Source: UBA4363 sp002393965 (GTDB lineage: Bacteria; Bacteroidota; Bacteroidia; Bacteroidales; Paludibacteraceae). From it: a DNA stretch of 16,396 nt. Position numbers and translations under genes: made by a program. The stretch spans positions 1 through 16,396 of the forward strand of contig CAMNLA010000042.1 in the NCBI GenBank assembly GCA_946542925.1, written 5' to 3'. Positions 11,501 to 16,307 of this stretch are shown in pieces (the stretch's first letter is position 1; the number at the start of each line of letters is the position of its first letter). Below the pieces are notes generated by a model that did not search any database, was not told the DNA's origin, and worked only from the letters and a program-made list of their open reading frames with translations.

Positions 11501-14500
11501 GCGACAATACCTACGTCCTCACCCTCCAGGGTGCGTACGCCGACTTCGTACTCCCTTATACCTACGAGTCAGGAACGACCTCGACGCACATCGGTACCGA
11601 CTATATCCTCCACGACTACAGTTCCACCGCCGACGTGCCGGCTGAGATAACACTGCCGGGCGATACCGCTCTCATCCCGCAGTATAACGTGTACAGCGCC
11701 GAGGGTAACTGCGGCATCAACGGCGAGTCGGCACTCCGTGTCGGAAACAAGGCAGGCTCACCTGCCGTTGACCGACGACTCCATATCGTCCTCGACCACT
11801 CGACCAACAAAAATATCGACGGCTCGCTCGGTACGCTCACCATGAAGTGGTCGTCCGTGGGTGCTCGTAGGGTATATATCTGGAAGAAGGAGGGCGGAGT
11901 CGAGAATCTCATCTACCAGTCCTCGGCTTACGAGGCAGCACGCGAGTGCCACACGACACGCCTCACGGTCAATAACTGCGCCGAGACGCGCACCGAACTC
12001 TATATCGGCTTCGAAGGACCGACACCGGACGCTCTCACGACCATCAACTATCTGAACATGACGAAGTGTAACGTCGAGGAGAAGTCCGCCAATGCCGAGA
12101 TCACCGGCATGGAGGGCGACTGCGTCAACAACGCCTCCGTGCAGGGTGACCATATCTACCTCACCATGAACTCCTGCGCTGCTTGCAGCACCGGAAGCTA
12201 CACGCCGACGACGTTCACCGCAACCGAGATCTCACACTCCGTGGGCGCTACCGTCTCGCCGGCAGCAGGGGAGGTAGTCACGGTCAATGACAAGGGCTAT
12301 TTCGAATACACCGTCACCGCAGCCGACGGTACCTCGTCGAAGAAGTACCTCGTCTCGATGATCTGCCCTTCCTCACAGCCGTACAACGTATGCCACTCCG
12401 ACACCATCGAGGTCATCGTGCCGAACATGGTGGCAGGAACCGATACGACGCTCTCCGTGGCACGCATCTCCAGCCGCAACGACGACGGATCATCGTCCTG
12501 CGTCATGCCGGCAACAGGTGCGGGTGCCAACTCGACAATCCACTACATCCAGGAGGCAACCGAAGGATCCTACCAGCTCGACGGACCTACTCAGGTCTGC
12601 GTCGGATCACAGGCTACCTACCGACTCGTCAACGTGCCTGACCTCACCAACCCGGTATTCACCTGGCGTCTGGAGAAGGCAAACAACGAGGTGGAACGCT
12701 TCACCGTGGTCGGCTCCGGAGTGGAGGAGGAGGTTACACACACCGGCGGCAACGACACCACATGGTACGTCCTCAATACACGTGAACTGAAACTGCAGGC
12801 TCCGGAGGCTCCGACTGAACTGCAGCGACTCAAGGTACGCGTGACCTACGCCGACCCGGCTTGTGCCGTCATCGTCGCACGGGGCGAGATACAGGTACGC
12901 GCCACTACAGGCGCTCCGACCCCTATCACGTCGTTCACCGGCGGTTGCGTCGGCGAGAACAGCATCCTCGTCATCCGTGCCAACAAGCCGGCAGGCGATA
13001 TCGTGCAGGCAACGTCCTTCACGTGGGATGTGCGTAAGGTCGCTCCGAACACCGCGGTGACCGAAGAGTCCTTCGCAACGCTCGACCGACTCTCGCTGAC
13101 CTACCAGACCGAAGACCTCGCCTACGTCAACATGCGTGGTGTCACCGGATCGCCTGACCTCTACGTCAAGGTAGTCGCAGCCAACGCCTGCGGTACCACC
13201 GAGACAACACCTCCGGCGAAGGTGGACTATAACATGCCGAAGACGACATGGCTCGGAACAACGTCCAACGACTGGTTCGACAACGCTAACTGGTCTGACC
13301 GCGTACCGGCGGCTTGTACCGACGTGACCATCCAGGAGACAGGTGGCGACGTGGACTACTATCCGGTCATCGACGTGACTTCTCCGAAGAACCCGGGCTA
13401 TAACTCCAAGACCCCGGCATCGTCGGCGAACGCCGTCTGCGACGAGATTACGTTCATGCCGGGCGCCGGCGTCAAGGGCCTGAACAAACTGACCTACCGA
13501 CGCGCATACGTCAAGGCAATGTTCCGACGCAACCAGTGGTACACGCTGACCGCTCCGCTGAAGAATATGTACACCGGCGACTGGTACTACGACGGTAAGC
13601 CGATTACCTATACCAAGAAGTACAACTGCCCGAACCCGCAGACGCATGTGGCGGCTACCACCGGATGGACCACCGCGTTCAATACGCTCAACGAACCGGT
13701 ACAGCCGGGATTCGGATTCGCCTACCAGGTTTCCGACAAGTCGAAGATCAACGGCTGGAAGCAGTACGCGACCAACAACGCCGACCAGAGCGTCACGTTC
13801 CCACGCATGACGATGGACTCCACGCTCGTGCCACGCGTCTATGACTACTCCGTCATCTCCGGCGAACTGCTCAAGACCGATGGACATGCCTATGACCTCA
13901 ACCCGTCGGAGGATAACTACCGCTTCGCATGGGATGGCCATGCAACGGGAACAGCCTGGAGTCTGACGACCAACGCCGTCAACGGAACGACATACCTCAT
14001 CGGTAATCCGGTCATGACGCACCTCGACCTCGCCGCATGGCAGGGCATGGCTGGCCACGGCAGTATGTTCACGACGACCTTCCGCTTCTGGAACGGCTCG
14101 ACCAATACGGGCATCATCGTCGATGACGAGCACACCGCTACCGCCGCTCCGGGTACCACCGCCACCGTTCCGCCTATGCAGGCGTTCATCGTCACGGGCG
14201 CAAACGGCAAGAAGGTGTCGCCGAAGTTCGACCATACGCAGGCTTACTACGTCAAGGACGACGCGGCAGCCGTGAAACTGCGCTCCACATCGACCTCCAC
14301 CGTTCCGGTACTCTACGTATCGGGCAACGACGGCAAGACCACCAGCTGGCTCTCTATCGGACGCCGCGACGGCGCTGCCGACGACTACGTCGAGGGTGAG
14401 GACGCTGTCAAACTCTTCTACGAAGAGGCGGACAACGAGATCTATACGCTCGCCGGCGGTGAGATGCTCGATATCAACCGCTTCTCCGGACTCCCTTACG

Positions 14501-14994
14501 AGGCACCGCTCGCCGTGAAGTCTAAGAACGGCGAGGGACAGATCGCCCTGAACTTCCAGGGCGCTGAGGAGTTCGAGAATATCGACGTCGTACTCATCAA
14601 CCGCGCGACGGGCGATAGCATCAGCCTCAAGGACGTAACGGCTTACAACTATGCGTTCAACGCCGAGACTCCGGAGAACAACCTCTTCGTACGGTTCACC
14701 GATGCCAACAACATCACGACCGACAATGAGGAGGTGGAGAACGACCTCGCTGACAACGACGCTAAGAACATCCAGATCTTCGCCCGCGAAGGCAATACGA
14801 TACGCGTGATGTCAACGTCGAACAACCCAATCGCCAGCGTCTCCGTCTTCGACGCTACCGGACGACTCATCATCCGGCGCGACGGAATAGGCAAGTCGCT
14901 CTTCGACCTGACTCTCAACAGCGGTTCACGAGCTGTCATCGTGAATGCCGTGACCGAGAAGGCTGTCAAGTCCGCAACGATCCAACTCCGTTAA
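2506..14994 (+). CDS. Giant modular T9SS-secreted surface protein, adhesin-like (4162 aa)
   Basis: Very large cell-surface protein, probably an adhesin or glycan-binding scaffold; no catalytic domain is visible. The signal peptide core is LILLALIAASLLG (53-65), cleaved near AWG (70-72). M1 leaves a 52-residue n-region; M37 (2614) would give a normal-length signal peptide. Approximate order: jelly-roll 74-190; Ig-like 191-275; Big_2-like 278-350; divergent InlB-type repeats 353-604; Cys-bracketed module 610-748; two Ig-like domains 846-1025; Cys-bracketed module 1031-1160; Ig-like 1170-1250; beta module 1252-1435; Ig-like to 1516; Cys-bracketed module 1523-1671; Big_2 1678-1769; Cys-bracketed module 1776-1926; Ig-like 1935-2033; choice-of-anchor-D 2034-2155; beta module 2156-2350; FN3 2395-2472; beta module 2572-2735; Ig-like Big_5 2741-2865; choice-of-anchor-D-like 2869-3009; beta modules to about 3570; the Bacteroidota motif W.G..S.DW.D..NWS..VP (3582-3601); a C-terminal processing region with WYTLTAPL and YLIGNP; and a T9SS type A-like sorting domain 4088-4162 (SVSVFDATGRLI). 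Domain names come from residue patterns, not searches. Confidence 0.93.
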   Translation: MNTMMQHKVTNNIASSISSTASIYNGITRPDKNSSDMNRTATHNPSSSFGKHLILLALIAASLLGVQLSAWGATATLSGFANATPAATSGPVTVDKGGFSISSSNLSAGGAGKTFSIDAGTGNTISSISLTMTGTSNRFTAANITNCTACTRSGSVYTITISPAVKTVSLKNNGGGVTISQLVVTYAGASCAAGAPGNISKGTACAGNPLTLTSAGSAASGDTWYWQTSASGTDKTNSGSTYNVASAATYYVRSYNTAGACWSDAKSVTVAAGDWTSKPTISGATAVTVGNTITLTGSPSGGTWNSSATGKATVNASGVVSGVATGSTDITYTKDGCQSAAHTVTVSAAPSGFTLTNAVSPAGYGTVSVASVTGITSGTATSSSSNTYTVGGTTVTATPAASNSQYTYAFSSWSGLPATVTANATVTANFTRTGRDYTVALNNQSATTAGAANVTATYGSAMPSIAANLPAKTGYTFGGYYKNEAGAGNQYYNASGASARNSDFTAAGTLYAKWTQTVTLNANTANGGSGSNTSATATFNGTALTGFTATTAASGYSLKGFYTAATGGIKVLNADGTFAAASVTDYITSSKWTKAGATTLYAQYDEASGCDVHVWFSNAADATAAGITNNAGGFFSGTLPAQSSNTITATSVTIGGTTYTANYRSSNATGPVNFTVPSGKTGKLYIVARSGGDNRTFILKKGSDAVETINWGASGTVAAHDFAAVDAGSYSITCSGNQGWGLVAVEICDASSCTNPTQTFNNGNYTIGGSALNLSTLFTSNSSGAVTYTVQNANGTGASIAGTSFTATTAGTATVRASQAADGDYCAKTIDATITVEATCAYAANPTISAIGPASTNTCAGNTVDLTATVSDATSYQWYSNTANNTSTGTPVGTSSNTYRATVTGTQTYYYVVATNCHGSTTSSTVSVIGASVSASLDDASDYASFQNCGNESSTASMTGGTAASYQWYSNTTNNNTTGSVIAGATDATYTFPTTTTGTKYYYCVVTSTSGCTATTPTRKVTVNEAAATECETLVSATVNSATTMTASVGSVSVSNPSSQSITTVIKLNSSGYVLLTPKAGSSFQAGDTITVTIYNQASSAKTTGFNLASGASYTKSIAKQSTATIGARLVASDIVDGKVKVFRNSSDGWIGGLIKIEHCGAACTPPTKLELAGTASSVNINTPLALSVAGGNGGSIEWTSSPATATFTGNITDGYVFTPSAAGSYRIIGVQAASCGYCETKDTINVTVNSSATYVNAEPTAIMVCGTVYTGVGTGASNIRKNDQWGAGSANVTANGIFSRVGDPAEGGTANGTPESTAQNPISGGACYGAEGGVLNAAGSYKFYYAPSNLASISSSVPPYSNALRFKAPAGKLTFYTKGALRLYKNGTTVNIGAAEGTEAVTTIDATGGDYYLYNPNNETNAYLFGMKAITVDVNISGSSVVAIDDAATLTATPSGTAATAYKWYVSGSSAIAGATTATLDLDGRTGAAGSTDYVVEVQSGSAACAATDTFTVNVMDMSDICNVYYHFTYGDDAANNGVTNSPKIGFSTPGSIAKTSNIPAKTIWLDGLTRNPKYNFTGLTAKSTDHVITINVTQQYDTLYIFGASDATDQATMTLNVSKDGGAPVATSASFTNGTNLELLTIPLNQGNGTYTISGTHRWGIAGIIVKACGGNADCTAPVVSVSPATKSIAQGKTFDVSTIVAENVTLSGGTVTYSSSNTSVATVTSAGVVTGVAPGNATITVTATGDGSIRCPQAVTANLSLTVTEPVDVAAACGDLINLTLTSNKAASVTGELAAYATASVSTASLDGGYGKLNGKNTYVGVSLSSGGFREGDTLTVDMTPVDYDAEHVGKLVVFSDAGSTILQTYTAGANITTSTYKVISTDGTHEVVKMILPSATSRLYIYRTEAVVQNPYIKSMKISRLCCDGPVIDEELSSPTSTNITVEYNGDVRLITTAEPADGASALSYKWYKDGELITTPSAYNTATIYYPDNLDNGVGLTADAEFYCEVFEEDCASGTTSGTYHVIVEAPDIEATYTGSFTHSGSTENGGSFTIQNTPTATTRPANSQTFRIDNFGHATLNISNITITGTSGATALISGATTATIAAGVTNKSLTIAYPALPPGTYSDVVTITSDDPDESPYVLNVTYIIPSQPVVISTSDGCDGISFPASKAGTYRVRLCEGVTQDSRSLVSQSTITAAAPASVSIIGGANYGAWKGSATGLILGRASDPVYGNSSCAWTPDVSASSEAGYIIVRLTDPDTLRMTFFDANANRSISIVPCNADGSFTATPTAINPTEGAYKLAIHKMGTLYYRIQSTGSAWAKIASIGADRFTDCSNAAADYVAPSTATTYSATTNFPGWDTDKGYATVQTVAGGVASDLDASPVITLYKAPGTLTGLTGELVGANTVHLTWDAAAGATQYRVTRNNPTTNYITTETSYDVTGLAYNEDKGYTFSVTPLNGACAGTGMSLPKITLPQTRNVTIKFEDKSGNALTSGVNVTFEGDVLTPNSSGEVYVTVVDGAVTSFLAGATGSYSFDHWNKVGRISTPEASYTFTSDTTIHAIYSASSCENDLNYMGESSWAGYKSPYNSDTYRSNVGSGVQTVSQTGDEDNGMKFIKFNYNNAYIRTASSGDVDYSSVSFEARMLKYYSDTKYNSTITVTAYASDGTTELLSEDVVTLYTSNGTVNPNTGDLKRQAFSVPLPAGTKYVKISTSGNAGSSNASPYLTNIRFCQGAVVDQSAITYNPANGAENVPVNTNPVVTVTNTGTTPYRLLADGSVAPLTSSNAKAELYKYDTETSGYVLVDGAPVVTGTGSSPMTFTFNHGGTPLDYSTQYAIVMDSVCNSEGELVTNNLALFTTVDRPAPQIEVSRWTAGTKYTYDDGSEYSLGSRFASTAPLNQTFYIKNSGTGTGTDGLNVTRIELTGADNQFTITGVTLKGASGSKTITNPNKVFTLSGSYVEAGIDSIQVDVRYTPNGVIGSYSNPLQVTTTNNTGGDNTYVLTLQGAYADFVLPYTYESGTTSTHIGTDYILHDYSSTADVPAEITLPGDTALIPQYNVYSAEGNCGINGESALRVGNKAGSPAVDRRLHIVLDHSTNKNIDGSLGTLTMKWSSVGARRVYIWKKEGGVENLIYQSSAYEAARECHTTRLTVNNCAETRTELYIGFEGPTPDALTTINYLNMTKCNVEEKSANAEITGMEGDCVNNASVQGDHIYLTMNSCAACSTGSYTPTTFTATEISHSVGATVSPAAGEVVTVNDKGYFEYTVTAADGTSSKKYLVSMICPSSQPYNVCHSDTIEVIVPNMVAGTDTTLSVARISSRNDDGSSSCVMPATGAGANSTIHYIQEATEGSYQLDGPTQVCVGSQATYRLVNVPDLTNPVFTWRLEKANNEVERFTVVGSGVEEEVTHTGGNDTTWYVLNTRELKLQAPEAPTELQRLKVRVTYADPACAVIVARGEIQVRATTGAPTPITSFTGGCVGENSILVIRANKPAGDIVQATSFTWDVRKVAPNTAVTEESFATLDRLSLTYQTEDLAYVNMRGVTGSPDLYVKVVAANACGTTETTPPAKVDYNMPKTTWLGTTSNDWFDNANWSDRVPAACTDVTIQETGGDVDYYPVIDVTSPKNPGYNSKTPASSANAVCDEITFMPGAGVKGLNKLTYRRAYVKAMFRRNQWYTLTAPLKNMYTGDWYYDGKPITYTKKYNCPNPQTHVAATTGWTTAFNTLNEPVQPGFGFAYQVSDKSKINGWKQYATNNADQSVTFPRMTMDSTLVPRVYDYSVISGELLKTDGHAYDLNPSEDNYRFAWDGHATGTAWSLTTNAVNGTTYLIGNPVMTHLDLAAWQGMAGHGSMFTTTFRFWNGSTNTGIIVDDEHTATAAPGTTATVPPMQAFIVTGANGKKVSPKFDHTQAYYVKDDAAAVKLRSTSTSTVPVLYVSGNDGKTTSWLSIGRRDGAADDYVEGEDAVKLFYEEADNEIYTLAGGEMLDINRFSGLPYEAPLAVKSKNGEGQIALNFQGAEEFENIDVVLINRATGDSISLKDVTAYNYAFNAETPENNLFVRFTDANNITTDNEEVENDLADNDAKNIQIFAREGNTIRVMSTSNNPIASVSVFDATGRLIIRRDGIGKSLFDLTLNSGSRAVIVNAVTEKAVKSATIQLR
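4333..4749 (+). other. Cys-bracketed module A1 of the giant protein, low GC
   Basis: Residues 610-748 begin CDVHVWFSNAADATAAGITN and end GWGLVAVEIC. They align by eye with residues 1523-1671 (CNVYYHF..GDDAANNGVTN ... WGIAGIIVKAC), sharing the opening Cys, the DA..G(I/V)TN motif, a central LYI strand and the final WG...C. The DNA is clearly A/T-richer than its surroundings: 60-base blocks between 4381 and 4680 have about 37-45% GC, against about 60% in the block at 4141, and A/T-ending codons are common. This suggests a beta-sandwich binding module that was recently acquired or not codon-adapted. Confidence 0.65.
5041..5580 (+). repeat. Tandem pair of Ig-like domains with 270-base period
   Basis: Two consecutive Ig-like domains (residues about 846-930 and 931-1025) share SYQWYSNT followed by Asn/Thr-rich text. 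At DNA level the 23 bases at 5128-5150 recur exactly at 5398-5420, a spacing of 270 bases or 90 residues. Each ends in a YYY.VV strand and a Ser/Thr-rich tail. This is a plain internal duplication within the giant gene. Confidence 0.7.
5596..5985 (+). other. Cys-bracketed module B1 of the giant protein
   Basis: Residues 1031-1160 start CETL and end IKIEHC. They share with residues 1776-1926 (starting CGDL, ending KISRLC) a K.N....YV strand, the motif F(Q/R)(A/E)GDT(I/L)TV, a late arginine-containing strand and closing Cys. They are probably paralogous beta-sandwich modules of about 130-150 residues. Function is unknown; a binding role is inference. Confidence 0.55.
7072..7518 (+). other. Cys-bracketed module A2 of the giant protein, GC-rich
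   Basis: Residues 1523-1671 are the GC-rich, codon-biased relative of module A1 (4333-4749). It begins CNVYYHF, carries DDAANNGVTN and TLYIFGAS, and closes WGIAGIIVKAC. The protein similarity to A1 is visible but the DNA is diverged, so this is not a recent within-gene copy. Confidence 0.6.
7831..8283 (+). other. Cys-bracketed module B2 of the giant protein
   Basis: Residues 1776-1926 are the second member of module family B. They carry GFREGDTLTVDM in the position of SFQAGDTITVTI in module B1 and end KISRLC. The module follows a Big_2 domain and precedes an Ig-like domain, consistent with beta-sandwich modules alternating with Ig-type spacers. Confidence 0.55.
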
Positions 14995-15006
14995 TCACCG
15001 CCTGAT

Positions 15007-15023
15007 CTGGCACGATTAATGCA
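15007..15023 (+). promoter_or_regulatory. Sigma-54-like -24/-12 promoter element
   Basis: CTGGCACGATTAATGCA matches the sigma-54 consensus (YTGGCACGRNNNTTGCW) at every fixed position except one T-to-A change. The invariant GG (15009-15010) and GC (15021-15022) are present with the required ten bases between them. Transcription would begin near 15033, just before the hairpin at 15041-15075 and 223 bases ahead of the small gene. It could equally be chance; no activator site was identified. Confidence 0.4.
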
Positions 15024-15040
15024 GTAACCAAATAAGAGAA

Positions 15041-15075
15041 GAGGGTCGGAACTCCGACTCGGTGCTCCGACCCTC
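15041..15075 (+). other. Perfect 10-bp hairpin after the giant gene
   Basis: GAGGGTCGGA (15041-15050) pairs perfectly with TCCGACCCTC (15066-15075), leaving a 15-base loop. No T-run follows; the next bases are GACCCTCTGAAAAAAT. It may stabilise the 3' end of the giant transcript or act as an atypical terminator, or be part of a short RNA made from the sigma-54-like site just upstream. Confidence 0.6.
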
Positions 15076-15188
15076 GACCCTCTGAAAAAATAAACGATAT
15101 TCCCGATTCGGACCTCCCGTCTGACCGTGAATTGTTAAAAACAAATGTCTTTATGCCCGCATGGCATGGATATTCGAAAAAATAGTCC

Positions 15189-15196
15189 TATCTTTG
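15189..15196 (+). promoter_or_regulatory. Bacteroidota -7 element for the small gene
   Basis: TATCTTTG is identical to the element ahead of gene 1 and lies 59 bases before the ATG at 15256. No convincing -33 element was found upstream. It suggests the small gene has its own promoter rather than depending on read-through from the giant gene. Confidence 0.65.
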
Positions 15197-15243
15197 CGCC
15201 CGCATCAAGAACAACACAAAAAACGAAATAACCCTCTGAAAAC

Positions 15244-15254
15244 AAATAACACCT
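15244..15254 (+). promoter_or_regulatory. Translation leader AAATAACACCT of the small gene
   Basis: This is the same 11-mer as at 277-287, here separated from the ATG by one G. It sits in an A-rich leader without a Shine-Dalgarno sequence and supports the start at 15256. Confidence 0.45.
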
Positions 15255-15255
15255 G

Positions 15256-15816
15256 ATGAAGAAGTTAATTGTTTCTCTTATGATTGTTCTGGCATCCTTC
15301 TCCGGTGCCTCCGCTGTTTCTTTCCCGACGGAAGGACTCTCCTCCGGCTCCAACGGCATGCCCGGTGATCCTATGGACCTGCTGGAAGACGACCTGACGG
15401 ACGAGGAGAACAACGGCGACCTCTACGGTACCATTGACGAACTCGGCACCGACCTCGGCGACGAGGAACCGACGGCAGTCATCACCATCTCCGCCGGAGG
15501 TCGTGACTACGAAGGCGTGGTGTTCGGCGCACGGCAATATGCCGAGGGCGAACTGGCAGTCATCGGTGTGCATACCTACCGCATGAGTGCTACGGGTACC
15601 CTCAACGGTACCTCCGTGACAGCCCCTTACGGCTACCTCTTCGCCACCGACCCGAACGACGGTACGGTCTGCAACTTCTCCCCGGATACGGCTCAGGGTG
15701 ACTCCGGAATCCCGATCTTCGTCCTCCCTGTCACCGACGGCATACCGGCATTCCTGATCCTGGCGCTGCTCTCCCTCACCTATACCTTCTACCGCCGCCG
15801 CCTCAACCAGGCATGA
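15256..15816 (+). CDS. Small exported acidic protein with C-terminal DG-TM-RRR tail (186 aa)
   Basis: Exported protein of unknown function. MKKLIVSLMIVLASFSGASA (1-20) is a clear signal peptide with cleavage after ASA. Residues 36-72 are strongly acidic (MPGDPMDLLEDDLTDEENNG...DLGDEEP) and start with a PGDP motif. Residues 73-150 look like a small beta domain (AVITISAGGRDYEGVVF, HTYRMSATGTL). The C-terminus is tripartite: PVTDGIP (158-164), a hydrophobic segment (about 163-179), then YRRRLNQA. Tails of this shape anchor proteins in the membrane and in other lineages serve as sorting signals (PEP-CTERM, GlyGly-CTERM); similar tails occur on small Bacteroidota surface proteins. Whether a dedicated peptidase recognises it cannot be told here. 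It has its own promoter upstream and a strong terminator downstream, so it is probably monocistronic. Only one Cys (139) is present. Confidence 0.88.
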   Translation: MKKLIVSLMIVLASFSGASAVSFPTEGLSSGSNGMPGDPMDLLEDDLTDEENNGDLYGTIDELGTDLGDEEPTAVITISAGGRDYEGVVFGARQYAEGELAVIGVHTYRMSATGTLNGTSVTAPYGYLFATDPNDGTVCNFSPDTAQGDSGIPIFVLPVTDGIPAFLILALLSLTYTFYRRRLNQA

Positions 15817-15840
15817 CAACGATCCCAAATTCATTTTATT

Positions 15841-15878
15841 CCCCATAAATATCCCCCATAAATAACCCCCATAAAAAA
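15841..15878 (+). repeat. Three short tandem repeats, CCCCCATAAATA type
   Basis: Three imperfect 12-13 base units (CCCCATAAATAT, CCCCCATAAATAA, CCCCCATAAAAAA) follow the small gene and run into the A-side of the terminator stem. They look like slippage-derived sequence; no function is evident. Confidence 0.75.
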
Positions 15879-15902
15879 ACGGCTCCCCGCCGTTTTTTTT
15901 TA
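15872..15902 (+). terminator. Rho-independent terminator after the small gene
   Basis: ACGGC (15879-15883) pairs with GCCGT (15889-15893) around a TCCCC loop. A run of A precedes the stem and a run of nine T follows it, so the stem can extend through A-T pairs. The symmetric A and T tracts could also allow termination on the other strand. Confidence 0.9.
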
Positions 15903-15911
15903 TACCCGTTC

Positions 15912-15991
15912 GGATAGAGGAAAGGAAAAGGGAGAGGGGTGGAGGGAAGGAGGGGAGAGAGATGGAGAGGGAAGAAGGAGATGAGAGAGAA
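15912..15991 (+). other. Eighty-base polypurine tract
   Basis: From 15912 to 15991 the plus strand is almost entirely G and A, with only four T and no C. It lies between the terminator and the repeat array. No gene is visible here. Such tracts can be low-complexity spacer or can form triplex or R-loop structures; none of these is shown. Confidence 0.8.
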
Positions 15992-16149
15992 TAGTCCCGT
16001 AGGGACGTCAGAATACAGGCAGGGGTGCAGCGTAGCGGAACCCCTGTAAACAACGTTCGACCTTATAGAACTCCATAGGAGCGTCACCCTCATCCGTCCA
16101 TTCCCCCCCCACCCGTCTGTCCAAAATGTCTTGTAAAGCAAGACAAACA
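15992..16149 (+). repeat. 158-base tandem repeat, unit 1
   Basis: The unit begins TAGTCCCGTAGGGACG and contains four hairpins: GTCCC-GTA-GGGAC (15994-16006); CAGGGGT/ACCCCTG (16020-16026 with 16040-16046, 13-base loop); CTCC-ATA-GGAG (16071-16081); and TGTCTTG-TAAAG-CAAGACA (16127-16145). It also has a run of eight C at 16103-16110. No believable coding region lies in it. Confidence 0.9.
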
Positions 16150-16307
16150 TAGTCCCGTAGGGACGTTATAATACAGGCAGGGACGAAGTAAAACGTAGTC
16201 CCTGCTAAACAACGTTCGACCATATAGAACTCCATAGGAGCGTCACCCTCATCCGTCCATTCCCCCCCACCCGTCTGTCCAAAATGTCTTGTAAAGCAAG
16301 ACAAACA
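16150..16307 (+). repeat. 158-base tandem repeat, unit 2
   Basis: Near-identical to unit 1 at exactly 158 bases spacing. The second hairpin has different but still complementary arms, CAGGGAC (16178-16184) and GTCCCTG (16198-16204), with a changed 13-base loop. The C run is seven long instead of eight. The other hairpins are at 16152-16164, 16229-16239 and 16285-16303. Confidence 0.9.

Noticed and set aside
12607..14235. A 542-codon open frame on the minus strand, and similar ones at 9010-10197 and 7258-8172
   Set aside because: They lie wholly antisense to the giant gene, have Arg/Gly/Val/His-rich low-complexity translations without domains, and arise because C-ending codons on the plus strand rarely give stops on the other strand.
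15041..15088. The 15041-15075 hairpin as a standard intrinsic terminator
   Set aside because: No T-run follows the stem on the plus strand, nor the equivalent on the minus strand, so it is kept only as a hairpin.
15265..16053. A 262-codon minus-strand open frame over the small gene and its terminator
   Set aside because: It is antisense to a gene with signal peptide, promoter and terminator, and it runs through the terminator and purine tract.
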